64,000 nt of DNA from Tsukamurella sp. PLM1. Lineage in GTDB: Bacteria > Actinomycetota > Actinomycetes > Mycobacteriales > Mycobacteriaceae. The DNA is taken from contig NZ_AP025688.1 of assembly GCF_023168325.1 (NCBI RefSeq), positions 2,480,001-2,544,000 of the forward strand, given 5' to 3'. This document shows, piece by piece, positions 26,075 through 34,522 of the stretch. A program made the position numbers and the translations under genes. Each line of letters starts with the position of its first letter. The first letter of the stretch is position 1. The notes beneath the pieces are model-generated. The model saw only the letters and a program-made list of their open reading frames with translations, made no database searches and had not been told where the DNA came from.

Positions 26075-26108
26075 ACCGGCGGTCGGGCTTCGTTGCCCGG
26101 CCGCCGGT
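26075..26108 (+). terminator. Intrinsic terminator after the ketoacyl synthase gene
   Basis: ACCGGCGG and CGGGC pair with GCCCG and CCGCCGGT around a TTCGTT loop, with one unpaired base on each side, and are followed by TTTCGTGTTT. It can serve both this gene and the convergent membrane-protein gene. Confidence 0.75.
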
Positions 26109-26144
26109 TTCGTGTTTCCGACGGTGCGCGACCCCTGGCCCTCG

Positions 26145-26741
26145 TCAGCCCCTCCAGTGGGCCCACACGTAACTACTGAACACCGGCGGCGGCACCGCGA
26201 CGCCCGGTGGAACGTGCCCCGCCACCTGCCTCGGCCACCAGCAGGCGTGGCATCTGTGGCAGTACCATCCCGCCTCCCAGATCGGGTACGCCACCAGCTC
26301 CGCTTCCCGATACCGCCCGAGCCGCTTCTGGGACCGGTACACCGCGTAGAACAGGGCGGCACGGGTTCCCGCGAGCAGCGCGGGCATCGCGAACGCGCCG
26401 ACCACGTACGCCGCGAAGATCGCGTCGGGCGGCACGGACGAGACCGTGAGCACGGCAGGGATGCAGAACAGCGCAGCGATCACGACGAGCACGACCCCGG
26501 TGATCCCCAGGCCGGTACCGGTTCGGGGCCGCGCCGGCGCGCGATCCAACTCCGCAGCGAGCGCGGACTGACTCCTCACCGTCGACACCCCACCACCCCA
26601 CACCGGCACCACTCCACTTCCGGTGAACGCGGTGCCGCTGACGGACGAGTACGTGGTGCCGGTCGACGTCCCGCCGTGCACGACGGCGGGCACCGACTGC
26701 GCCATATCGAGCTGCCGACAACTCGGGCAGTTCGCGGACAT
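26145..26741 (-). CDS. Membrane protein with cysteine pairs at both ends
   Basis: 198 residues. It starts MSANCPSCRQLDMAQ (CPSC pair), continues through a Thr/Ser/Gly-rich segment, two hydrophobic helices at about residues 90-112 and 120-142 (ITGVVLVVIAALFCIPAVL; IFAAYVVGAFAMPALLAG), and a cytoplasmic tail with WYCHRCHACWWP. The two cysteine pairs probably bind one zinc, as in other short zinc-ribbon membrane proteins. No function known. Confidence 0.75.
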   Translation of the reverse strand: MSANCPSCRQLDMAQSVPAVVHGGTSTGTTYSSVSGTAFTGSGVVPVWGGGVSTVRSQSALAAELDRAPARPRTGTGLGITGVVLVVIAALFCIPAVLTVSSVPPDAIFAAYVVGAFAMPALLAGTRAALFYAVYRSQKRLGRYREAELVAYPIWEAGWYCHRCHACWWPRQVAGHVPPGVAVPPPVFSSYVWAHWRG

Positions 26742-26896
26742 CGGATCCCCCTCTTTTCCCGACGCTCCGTACGCCGGGCAACAGCGTCCGATATTAGCGC
26801 CTGCACGGCGTTCGCGCGCGAAACCGAATACACTCATACGTTCTAAATTCGGTTCAGCACCGAAAACTTGTCAGTGGAGCCGGGTACGCTCAAGTC

Positions 26897-28129
26897 ATGA
26901 GCCAGCCAGTACTATTACCTGCAGATACTCCACCTACGGAGGTCGACGCATGGTCGATCGCCGATCGGATTAGTTCGATTCGACGCGAGCAGTGCCGCCT
27001 CGAGTTCGAGCAGTACGACCTGGCCGCGCAGCTTCTCGCGGAGCGGGTCACCGAACGCATCGCGGCCGGCCTGCCGCAGGACCGGTGGGAGGTGGGCATC
27101 GCGGGCGAGATCGCGCTGGCACTGCGCATCTCTTCGAACCGTGCCCGCGGGGTCCTCGCCCGTGCGCGCGAGTTGCGGACGAACCTGCCGCATACGCTCG
27201 CGTTGCTGCGCGACGGGGACCTGTCTCCGGACGCGGTGCCCGTCATCGTGCAGGGCGTCGCCCACCTCGATCCCGATCTGCGCTGTCGGGCGGACGAGAT
27301 CCTCTGCGGCGACCCACACATCCTCGCCGGACTCGGGCTCGGGCGCCTGCACGACAAGGTGCAGCAGGTCGCGTACGAACTGGACCGGGAGGGCACCGTC
27401 GAGCATCTTGCGAGCGCGCCGAAGGACCGGCGCGTCACCATCCGCCCCGTGCCCGACCTCATGACCCGGATCTCGCTCCTTCTGCCGATGGCGCAGGGCG
27501 TCGGGGTGTACTCGGCACTCCGGAAGGCGGCCGTGGCGATCAAGGGCGTCGCGGGCGAGACCCGGACGCTCACCCAGATCATGGCCGATCTCGCGTACGA
27601 GCGGCTCACGGGGCGCGCAGTGGCCGACGGGCAGGACGTGACGGTCAACCTGACGGTGCCGGCAACGGTGCTGCTGTGCGATCGCCCCGGCGTGGCGCAC
27701 CTGGCGGGTGGCGGCGCGCTCCCGGCGGAGATCGCCCGCAAGATCGTCGGAGTCGCGACCGCGAAGGGTCGGGCCTGGGTCAAGCGGTTGTACGTGCGGC
27801 CCGAGTCCGGCGCCGTCGTGGGGCTCGACTCCCGCGCCCGACGGTTCCCCGAGGGGCTGGCCGAGCTCATCGCAGCGCGCGACCAGTACTGCCGCACGCC
27901 GTACTGCGACGCCCCGATCATCCACACCGATCACGTGCACCGGCATGCCTCCGGCGGCGGCACGGATTACGAGAACGGCCAGGGTCTGTGCGCCGCTTGC
28001 AATTACGCGAAGGAAGGGGCCGGCTGGCGCAGCCGTTCCGTGGAGGATCCATCCGGCCGGCACACGGTCGAGACGCAGACGCCGTCCGGCCACGTGTACC
28101 GGTCGACCGCGCCGGGGCACGCGGCTTAA
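26897..28129 (+). CDS. DUF222 / 13E12-type protein with HNH endonuclease domain
   Basis: 410 residues. The N-terminal ~300 form the DUF222 domain typical of actinobacteria (EQYDLAAQLLAERVTERI; EIALALRISSNRARGVLARARELR). The C-terminal HNH nuclease reads CRTPYCDAPIIHTDHVHRHASGGGTDYENGQGLCAACNYAKE, with the HNH His (TDHVHRHASGGG) and the zinc-binding Cys pairs. In M. tuberculosis these are the 13E12 repeat proteins, present in many copies and linked to mobile DNA. Role unknown. A promoter-like A/T-rich stretch (TTCTAAATTCGG) precedes it. Confidence 0.93.
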   Translation: MSQPVLLPADTPPTEVDAWSIADRISSIRREQCRLEFEQYDLAAQLLAERVTERIAAGLPQDRWEVGIAGEIALALRISSNRARGVLARARELRTNLPHTLALLRDGDLSPDAVPVIVQGVAHLDPDLRCRADEILCGDPHILAGLGLGRLHDKVQQVAYELDREGTVEHLASAPKDRRVTIRPVPDLMTRISLLLPMAQGVGVYSALRKAAVAIKGVAGETRTLTQIMADLAYERLTGRAVADGQDVTVNLTVPATVLLCDRPGVAHLAGGGALPAEIARKIVGVATAKGRAWVKRLYVRPESGAVVGLDSRARRFPEGLAELIAARDQYCRTPYCDAPIIHTDHVHRHASGGGTDYENGQGLCAACNYAKEGAGWRSRSVEDPSGRHTVETQTPSGHVYRSTAPGHAA

Positions 28130-29549
28130 CGCACGGCCGACATGACCGAGCGGCCCGAGATGCCGAGGCGGAAACGGCGGGGAGCCAACGACATGCGGGT
28201 GGTGATGTCGAGTTCGTAACCGGGCTCCGGCGTGAGATCGAAGCGCTGGGCGATGCGGGCGAGCGCGAGTGTCGACTCGTGCAACGCGAACTGGCGACCG
28301 ATGCATGCGCGCTCCCCTGTGCCGAACGGCTTGTACACGTGCGGCATCCGCCCGCGGCTGCGTTCGGGCAGCCACCGATCGGGGTCGAAGGCGTCGGCGT
28401 CGGCGCCCCACGCCTCGGGGTCCCGGTGCACGAGCGGCAGCACCACGACCGCCACGTCGCCGGGGTGCATGGCGTAACCGCCGGGCACCGTCGTATCCCG
28501 AATAACCGTGTCGTGCAGCGCCGTCCGCGCCATGGTGGGCGCGGCGGGCCACAGGCGGAGCGTCTCGTCCAGCACGCGGCGCAGGTAGCGCAGGCGCGGG
28601 ACCTGCTCGAAGGTGGGCACCTCGTCACCGACGACCTCATCGACCTCGACGCGCACCCGGTCGAGCACATCGGGGTGTTGCGCCAGGTAGTAGAGCGCGA
28701 ACGCGATCGCACTGGCGGTGGTCTCGTAGCCGGCGACGAGGAAGGTGAGGATCTGATAGCGGATGTTGCGCTGCGACAACGACTCCCCGTGATCGGATGC
28801 CGCGTGCTCAGCATCAGGTCGAGGATGTCGCCGTTGCCCTCGGCGGACCGGACGGCCTCGCGGTTGTCGATGAGCTCGTCGAGCAGGTCGTCGGCGTACT
28901 TCTGGTGCTCGCGGTTGCGCAGGTCGTACCAGGGGCCGAGGAGGCGACCGCCGGGCACTGACCCGAGCTTCGTCTTCTGGCCCGAGGTGTAGAGCGCCCG
29001 CAACAGCGCAGCGACCATCGGATGCCGGTCGTCGGTCTCGAAGGAGCCGAAGTCGTAGCTGAACGCCGCGCGGCCGATGGTCTCGAGGGTGAGCTTCGCC
29101 GCGTCATGGGTGACGTCGACCGGACCGGACGCCCGATCCCAGCGGGTGCACAGCTGGTCGACGGCGTCGACCATGATGCCGTGGTAGTCCTCCATCGCGC
29201 GCCGGCTGAACGCGGGCATCAGGATGTCGTGCGCGAGCTGCCAATTCGGTTCGTCGGAGTATGCGGTGAACAGGCCGTCGCCGGCGTACTGCCGCAGCTC
29301 GTGCATCCCGGGCGCGAGCGCCTTGGTGAATCGCTTGGGATCGCAGAGCTCCGCGGCGATCCGCGCGCTGGGCACCAGCGTGACTCGGCGGGTTCCGAGC
29401 CGCAGTTGCACCATGTCGGGCCGGGTCTCGCGGACCCAGTTCAGCGCGTCGCGTGCGGCCGGCCGGGAGGTGAGCACCCCCAGATCCCCAGCGAGCCGCG
29501 TTCCGCCCGGGATCCGCGGAATCCGCTGCCCCGACCAGTGACCGCGCAT
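28126..29549 (-). CDS. Cytochrome P450, CYP102-like heme domain without reductase (frame interrupted)
   Basis: About 474 residues with one base missing near 28788 (ITG | ESLSQRNIRYQ). Sequence follows the heme domain of P450 BM3 closely: FAGDGLFT-like AGDGLFTAYSDEPNWQLAHDILMPAFS, the I helix LTFLVAGYETTASAIAF, ETLRLWP, and the heme loop PFGTGERACIGRQFALHE with the axial Cys. The I-helix motif has AGYETT for the usual AGHETT. There is no fused reductase domain, so it needs a separate electron donor. Such enzymes hydroxylate fatty acids; this is inferred. Its stop overlaps the DUF222 gene end (convergent). Confidence 0.88.
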
Positions 29550-29672
29550 GAACACCTCCGACTCGGGCGTACGACCGCAGTTACTTCACGGAAGAATCGT
29601 CTCGCACACTACCCGGTGCGATCGCATCGGTCCGTGACCGACACCGCGATGCGACGGGCACGAGTCCTGTTG

Positions 29673-29748
29673 TGGTGCCCCGGTGAGACTCGAACTCACA
29701 CTGGACGGGTTTTGAATCCGTTGCCTCTGCCAATTGGGCTACGGGGGC
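29673..29748 (-). tRNA. tRNA-Leu (anticodon CAA), short variable loop
   Basis: Cloverleaf on the minus strand: D arm AGCCCAATTGGCAGAGGC, anticodon arm ACGGA-TTCAAAA-CCCGT with CAA at 34-36, T arm GTGAG-TTCGAGT-CTCAC, ending CCA. CAA reads UUG leucine codons. The variable region has only 5 bases, although leucine tRNAs normally have a long variable arm; the ~74-base tRNA-Leu(CAA) is known to occur in mycobacteria and relatives. The 5' strand of the acceptor stem is GCCCCCG but the 3' strand is CGGGGC, one G short. The gene therefore probably has a missing base in the G run, in line with the indels in neighbouring genes. Confidence 0.85.
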
Positions 29749-29785
29749 GTCCGGCGGACCGTCGGAGACGGCCGGCCGAGCAAGC

Positions 29786-30901
29786 TTACCGGGCCGGACC
29801 GGACACTGCGGAATCGGCGTCCACGGAAGCGAGGAAGGCGTCGATCACGGGCCAGGTCTCGCGCACGGCGTCGGGGCCGGCGAGCAGGCCCAGGTGACTG
29901 GATTCGACGGTGGCGAACTCGACCCGCGGCGACCCGCTGAACAGCTCGAGGCCGTGACGCGCCGTCTCCCAGGAGCACAGCGCGTCGCGGTGCGAGCCGA
30001 ACAGCTGGATGGGCACGTCGATCGACCGGAGGTCCACCACGTGCTTCCCCAGGTGCACCTCGCCCGCACCGAACTCGCCGCGGTACGCGAGGCGCTCCCA
30101 CAGCTGCCCGGCGAGCCGTGCGGGATAGCCGGGGAACGTGCGCTGGAACCGGTCGATGACTTCCATACGCGCCAGCTTCTCGGTGTTGCCGAGGTTCTCA
30201 AGCACGAACTTGGGCTTCTTCAGCTCGCGATCCCACGACGTCGCGCGGTACACCACCTGCACGAGCGGCGCCGGCACGCCGCCCATCAGGCCGATCAGCG
30301 CGGCGGGACCGAACCCGCCCACGGGCTTGGTCAGCGCCCGCGCCACCGGATACGGCGGCTGGTTCGCGTAGTCGACCGACGTCGCGACCGACACGATCGA
30401 CCGGATCGGCTGCGGCGAAGCGCCGGCCGTGAGGAACGACAGCACGCCGCCCAGGCTCCAGCCGAACAGGTCGATGCCAGCACCGTCGGGCACCTCTCCG
30501 CCCCAGAAGTCGTCCAGAGCCCGCGCGATGGCCTGCGGGATGATGTCGAGGGCGAAGTCCTCGAACCCGAGTCCGCGGTCGGAGTAGGACATCTCACCGA
30601 AGTCGAGGACGTACGGAACCCGCCCCTGCTCGGCGAGGTGCCGCACCACCGAGTACTCCGGCGAGAGGTCGTAGCAGGCGGCCGGCGCGGCGATCGGCGG
30701 CACCAGCAGCACCGGCGCCGCCCCGGGCACGGCCGCTGCGGACCGCGCACCGTCGGAGGAGAAGCGCCGCAGCGTGCGGTGCAGTCCCTCGGCGACGACG
30801 ACGTGGTCGGTGCGCTCGACGGGACGGATGCCGTCGCCCAGCGTGAGCGCCCACAGGTTCCCGGCGCGCTCCCGCAATTGAGCCATGCTCAATACGTTCA
30901 T
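29786..30901 (-). CDS. Alpha/beta hydrolase, PHA-synthase/depolymerase-like
   Basis: 371 residues. The core is PVLLVPPIAAPAACYDLSPEYSVVRHLAEQGRVPYVLDFGE, then LFGWSLGGVLSFLTA, with nucleophile S149 in GWSLGG, and a late LFGSHRDALCSWETA (acid) and ESSHLGLLAG (His). This layout matches PhaC-like acyltransferases/hydrolases, which usually have Cys in place of Ser when they polymerise hydroxyacyl-CoA; Ser here favours a lipase/depolymerase. It is divergent from pdtaR. The substrate is unknown. Confidence 0.85.
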   Translation of the reverse strand: MNVLSMAQLRERAGNLWALTLGDGIRPVERTDHVVVAEGLHRTLRRFSSDGARSAAAVPGAAPVLLVPPIAAPAACYDLSPEYSVVRHLAEQGRVPYVLDFGEMSYSDRGLGFEDFALDIIPQAIARALDDFWGGEVPDGAGIDLFGWSLGGVLSFLTAGASPQPIRSIVSVATSVDYANQPPYPVARALTKPVGGFGPAALIGLMGGVPAPLVQVVYRATSWDRELKKPKFVLENLGNTEKLARMEVIDRFQRTFPGYPARLAGQLWERLAYRGEFGAGEVHLGKHVVDLRSIDVPIQLFGSHRDALCSWETARHGLELFSGSPRVEFATVESSHLGLLAGPDAVRETWPVIDAFLASVDADSAVSGPAR

Positions 30902-30961
30902 GAGGAAAGGTTACCGCGCAGGCGAAGGGCTGATCCGGCCGCCCGGTAACCTTGAATCCTG

Positions 30962-31585
30962 ATGAAGGACACCGACCCCGCCACCCCGCACCGCGTGCTC
31001 GTCGCCGAAGACGAGGCGATCATCCGCCTGGACCTCACGGAGATGCTCCGCGAGGAGGGCTACGACGTGGTGGGGGAAGCCGAGAACGGCCAGGTCGCCC
31101 TGGAGAAGGCCCGGGAACTCCGGCCGGACCTGGTGATCATGGACGTCAAGATGCCGGTGCTCAACGGCCTCGAAGCGGCGCAGGACATCGCCCGCGAGCG
31201 GATCGCCCCCGTGGTCATGCTCACCGCCTTCGGCCAGCGCGAGTTCGTCGAGAAGGCTCGCGAGGCCGGCGCGATGGCGTACCTGGTGAAACCGTTCACC
31301 AAGGCCGATCTCGTTCCCGCGATCGAGATCGCCATCAGCCGCTTCGCCGAGCTCGCGGCGCTCGAACGCGAGGTGACCACGCTGGCCGGCCAGCTCGAGA
31401 CCCGCAAGCTGGTGGACCGGGCGAAGAGCATCCTCATGCAGGCGCACGACGTGTCGGAACCCGAGGCGTTCCGCTGGATCCAGCGCACGGCGATGGACCG
31501 CCGCACCGATATGCGCACCGTGGCGCACCTGGTGATCGACACGCTGGGCGCTCCCTCCGGTACGTCGGAGTCGGGAGCGCCCTAG
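30962..31585 (+). CDS. pdtaR: ANTAR response regulator PdtaR
   Basis: 207 residues. The receiver domain (1-125) has the phospho-acceptor D61 (LVIMDVKMPVLNGLEAAQ), the acidic pair E16/D17 and K in YLVKPFTKADL. The C-terminal ANTAR domain (AALEREVTTLAGQLETRKLVDRAKSILMQAHDVSEPEAFRWIQRTAMDRRTDM) binds paired RNA hexaloops to prevent transcription termination. It matches M. tuberculosis Rv1626, which is phosphorylated by the histidine kinase PdtaS and controls targets including ethanolamine-type genes in other phyla. No kinase gene is adjacent. A terminator overlaps its last codons. Confidence 0.96.
   Translation: MKDTDPATPHRVLVAEDEAIIRLDLTEMLREEGYDVVGEAENGQVALEKARELRPDLVIMDVKMPVLNGLEAAQDIARERIAPVVMLTAFGQREFVEKAREAGAMAYLVKPFTKADLVPAIEIAISRFAELAALEREVTTLAGQLETRKLVDRAKSILMQAHDVSEPEAFRWIQRTAMDRRTDMRTVAHLVIDTLGAPSGTSESGAP
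31546..31582 (+). terminator. Intrinsic terminator overlapping the pdtaR 3' end
   Basis: GGGCGCTCCC pairs perfectly with GGGAGCGCCC (10 bp), with an inner TCCG/CGGA extension. The stem lies inside the last codons and has no U-run. The convergent small HTH gene ends just after it, so it may serve both. Confidence 0.6.
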
Positions 31586-31589
31586 CGCG

Positions 31590-31898
31590 TCACACCGCGC
31601 GGATGGGGCGCGAGGCCGGCAGCTGCTGTCCCCGGTAGTACCCCGTGCGCGGGGTGTTGGGGAACGCGGGGGCGTCGCCGACGGCCTTGTCGTTCTGACG
31701 GTCGATGACCTTCTTCACGGCCTGCGGCGACGTGCCCGTGTAGCGGGCGATGTGGACGATCGGGATGCGCGCGGCGTACGCGGCCAGGATCGTCTTGCGG
31801 TACTGCTCCTCCGCGTTCGCCTTCAGGTGCGACCAGTGCGAGATCGGGCTGAGGAAATCGCGGACCTCTTGAGGCGTGGGCTCGGGGACCTTCGGCAT
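31590..31898 (-). CDS. Small helix-turn-helix protein
   Basis: 102 residues. HWSHLKANAEEQYRKTILAAYAARIPIVHIARYTGTSPQAVKKVIDRQ looks like a single helix-turn-helix (VHIARYTGTSPQAVKKVI), then a flexible Pro/Gly-rich tail. The ATG giving MPKVPEPT follows ACGGAG. Function unknown; it converges on pdtaR. Confidence 0.75.
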   Translation of the reverse strand: MPKVPEPTPQEVRDFLSPISHWSHLKANAEEQYRKTILAAYAARIPIVHIARYTGTSPQAVKKVIDRQNDKAVGDAPAFPNTPRTGYYRGQQLPASRPIRAV

Positions 31899-32034
31899 CT
31901 CTACTCCGTGAGTTCTAGCCCGGGGCGGGTACCCGGGCGAGGTTGACTGGGCGTTCGTCCGTACATCGAACGCTCTCCGCGGTTTGTTACACGGCGGTTG
32001 GATTAGTTTGCCAGGGGTGGTACAACGGGCATCG

Positions 32035-33003
32035 ATGCATCCCTCCTCGGTGGCGGCCGATCCGCCCGACATACTCCAGACCTGGGTATTCACCCCCGTC
32101 GTGACCACCCTGATGGTCCTGTCCACCGCGTTGTACGTGTACGGCGTGGTCCGCGCCCGCCGCGCCGGCGTCCGATGGCCGATATCGCACACCGTCTCGT
32201 GGTTCCTCGCGATGGCGCTGCTGGTGTTCTCCGTCAACAGCGTGATGGGCGAGCTGTCCAAGCACCTGTTCTGGGCGCACATGGTGGTCCACCTGATCCT
32301 GATCACCGTGGTGCCGCTGTTCCTCGTACTGGCCCAGCCCATCCGGCTGTTGGCCACGGCCACGGGGCCCGACGGTGACCGGCGCGTCCGGGCCGTCCTC
32401 GGCAACCGGGCCGTCCGGCTGATCACCAGCCCCGTCGTCGGGTTGCCGCTGTACGCGTTCGCCCTGATCAGCACCCACCTCACCGGATTCCAGGACCTCG
32501 CGATCGAACACCCATGGCTCAAGAGCCTCGAGTACACGGGCTACTTCGTGGTGGGCTGGATCTTCATGCTGCCGCTCGTGGGCAACGAGCTGTGCGGACC
32601 GACGAAGCTCTCGCATCCGCTGCGGTTCGCCTCGTTCCTGCTGGCGATGGGGCCGGACACGCTGGTGGGCGTCACGCTCATGATGACCAGCACCGAGCTC
32701 GCCCCCGGCTACGCGGCGTCGCGCGCGGGATGGGGTCCCACGGGCCTCGAGGACCAGTCGGCGGCCGGCGCGATCATGTGGTTCGGCGGCGACGGCCTGA
32801 TGATGGTGCTGCTGCTGGTGGTCGCGTTCCAGTGGATCACCGCGGAGGCCACCGGCAAGCGCGGCGGCAACATGGGCGCCTGGCTCGACTCCGCACGGCG
32901 AAGCACCCTGATCGGCGACGACGCCGACGGTGACGTGGACGACGACGAGGCCGCCCTGGCCGCGTACAACGCGCGGCTACGGGAGATGAACCGCGGGCAC
33001 TGA
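32035..33003 (+). CDS. CtaG/Caa3-type cytochrome c oxidase assembly factor
   Basis: About 322 residues with seven or so helices. The CtaG_Caa3 family signatures are visible: FSVNSVMGELSKHLFWAHMVVHLILITVVPLFLVLAQPIRLL and the paired histidines HMVVHL, LPLYAFALISTHLTGFQDLAIEHPWLKSLEYTGYFVVGWIFMLPLVG, and ELCGPTKLSHPLRFASFLLAMGPDTLVGVTLMM. The protein helps insert copper into cytochrome oxidase at the membrane. I start at the ATG giving MHPSSVAADPP; a GTG 18 bases upstream is an alternative. The C-terminal 40 residues are acidic (GDDADGDVDDDEAA). Confidence 0.88.
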   Translation: MHPSSVAADPPDILQTWVFTPVVTTLMVLSTALYVYGVVRARRAGVRWPISHTVSWFLAMALLVFSVNSVMGELSKHLFWAHMVVHLILITVVPLFLVLAQPIRLLATATGPDGDRRVRAVLGNRAVRLITSPVVGLPLYAFALISTHLTGFQDLAIEHPWLKSLEYTGYFVVGWIFMLPLVGNELCGPTKLSHPLRFASFLLAMGPDTLVGVTLMMTSTELAPGYAASRAGWGPTGLEDQSAAGAIMWFGGDGLMMVLLLVVAFQWITAEATGKRGGNMGAWLDSARRSTLIGDDADGDVDDDEAALAAYNARLREMNRGH

Positions 33004-33005
33004 GC

Positions 33006-33736
33006 TCAGCTCCGGGGCGTGTACAGCACCGCGTCGGGGACCGTCCCGAACCGCAGCCCGATCGCCGCGACCAGGACCGCGGCGACGACGCCGACGCACG
33101 CCCACCCGACGGACTCGACCTGTCGGCGGGTACGCCGGTCCCGGGCAGCAGTTCGGGGGCGTAGACGATGCCGGCGGTCACCAGCGCGCCCGCGACCAGG
33201 CCGCCGAGGTGCCCGAACAGCGAGATCCCCGGGATCGTGAACGACGCGACCACGTTCACGCCGATCAGCACCAGCAGGTACGTCGGATTGATCTTGAGCT
33301 TCATGCTCAGCACCAGTTCGGCACCCATCAGCCCGAAGATCGCGCCGGAGGCGCCCACCGTGATCGAGTTCTCCAGCCCGAACCAGAGCACGGCCGCGCT
33401 GCCGCCGAGCAACGACAGGGCGTAGACCGCCCCGAACCGCGCCCGCCCGAGCACCCGCTCGACGTTGCGTCCGAACACGTACAGCGTGAACATGTTCACC
33501 AGCAGGTGGATCGGTCCGAAGTGCAGGAACCCCGAGGTCACCGCGGTCCACCACCAGCCGTGCGCGGTGGCGTACTCCGACAGCGCGAGCCGCGCCACCT
33601 CGTCCGAGTACATGTTGTGCTCGATGCTCCCCGAGGCCTTCGCGCTGAACGCGAACGCGATCACGTTCACCGCGATCAGGGAGTAGGTGAGCACGGGCTG
33701 CCAGTCGCGGCGCGTCGTCGATCCGATGGCGGTCAC
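33006..33736 (-). CDS. Rhomboid-family intramembrane serine protease (frame interrupted)
   Basis: About 243 residues with six or seven helices. The catalytic serine is S130 in ITVGASGAIFGLMGAE and the histidine H176 in SLFGHLGGLVAGALV; the N-terminal segment has GFLHFGPIHLLVNMFTLYVFGRNVE, a standard rhomboid motif. A single base is missing near 33130: the second frame continues VESVGWACVGVVAAVLVAAIGLRFGTVPDAVLYTPRS to the stop. Rhomboids cut membrane-protein substrates within the bilayer. It converges on ctaG with only 2 bases between. Confidence 0.88.
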
Positions 33737-33740
33737 GGGC

Positions 33741-34522
33741 CTAGTCCACCATGCCGGGGAACACGCCGCCGAGCACGACCCCGGCCGTCAGCAGCACGAC
33801 CGCCCCGAGCACGACGGCACCGTCGAGCCGGACGGCCCGCGGTCGGGCTGCGCGACGGCGCCCAGGCCACCGCGCGAGGCGATGGCATCGGCGAGTTCGC
33901 CCGCCCGGCGGCACGACTGGACCGTCGCCAGGAGCAGCAGCTCGAGCAGGGTCTCGATGCTCACGCCGCGCGGCCGGCCGTTGCGCCGCAGCGGCCGGCG
34001 CTGCCGGGACAGCCCCCACATGGCGCGGACCTCGGCGAGTGCGAGCGGCCCCAGCCGGATGGCCAGCGCGAGCGACGACGCGGCCGCCACGAACCGCCCG
34101 CCGCCGACCCGGTCCAGGCATCGCTGCAGGAAGCCGGGGACGTCGCCGAGCGGCGTGGTCCAGCAGAACACGAGGGCCGCGTACAGCGACACCAGCAGGG
34201 CCGCCAGGCCGCGGAAGAACACGTCCACGCCGGACAGATTGACTTCGACGCCGAAGAGATGCCCCGTGGTCTCCCCCGCGCCCAGCGCCACCACGACCAG
34301 GCTGAGCACGATGAAGACCACGAACAGGCGCGGCATCCGCGGCCATGCCCGCCACGGCGCCCGGGCCAGGAGGAACCAGCCCAGCAGCACCAGCGCCGAC
34401 GCGCCGATGTTCCACCAGTCCGTCCGCACCCCCATCACCACGCCCATGGCCACCAGGACCGCGAGCTTCGTGCCGACCCACACGCGCCGGGCCGGACTCC
34501 CGCCCGGCAACGGCCGGCCCAC
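33741..34522 (-). CDS. ECF transporter T component, EcfT/CbiQ family (frame interrupted)
   Basis: About 260 residues with several helices (KLAVLVAMGVVMGVRTDWWNIG; RGLAALLVSLYAALVFCWTT) and the CbiQ signature loops EVRAMWGLSRQRR and LLELLLLATVQSCRRAGELADAIASRGG, which carry the two Ala-Arg-type motifs contacting the ATPases. One base is missing near 33843; the second frame ends GAVVLGAVVLLTAGVVLGGVFPGMVD. Equivalent to M. tuberculosis Rv2325c. I use the GTG at the start of VGRPLPGG, which overlaps the upstream gene by 88 bases; alternatively the two were one fused protein broken by a frame error near 34560. Confidence 0.82.
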
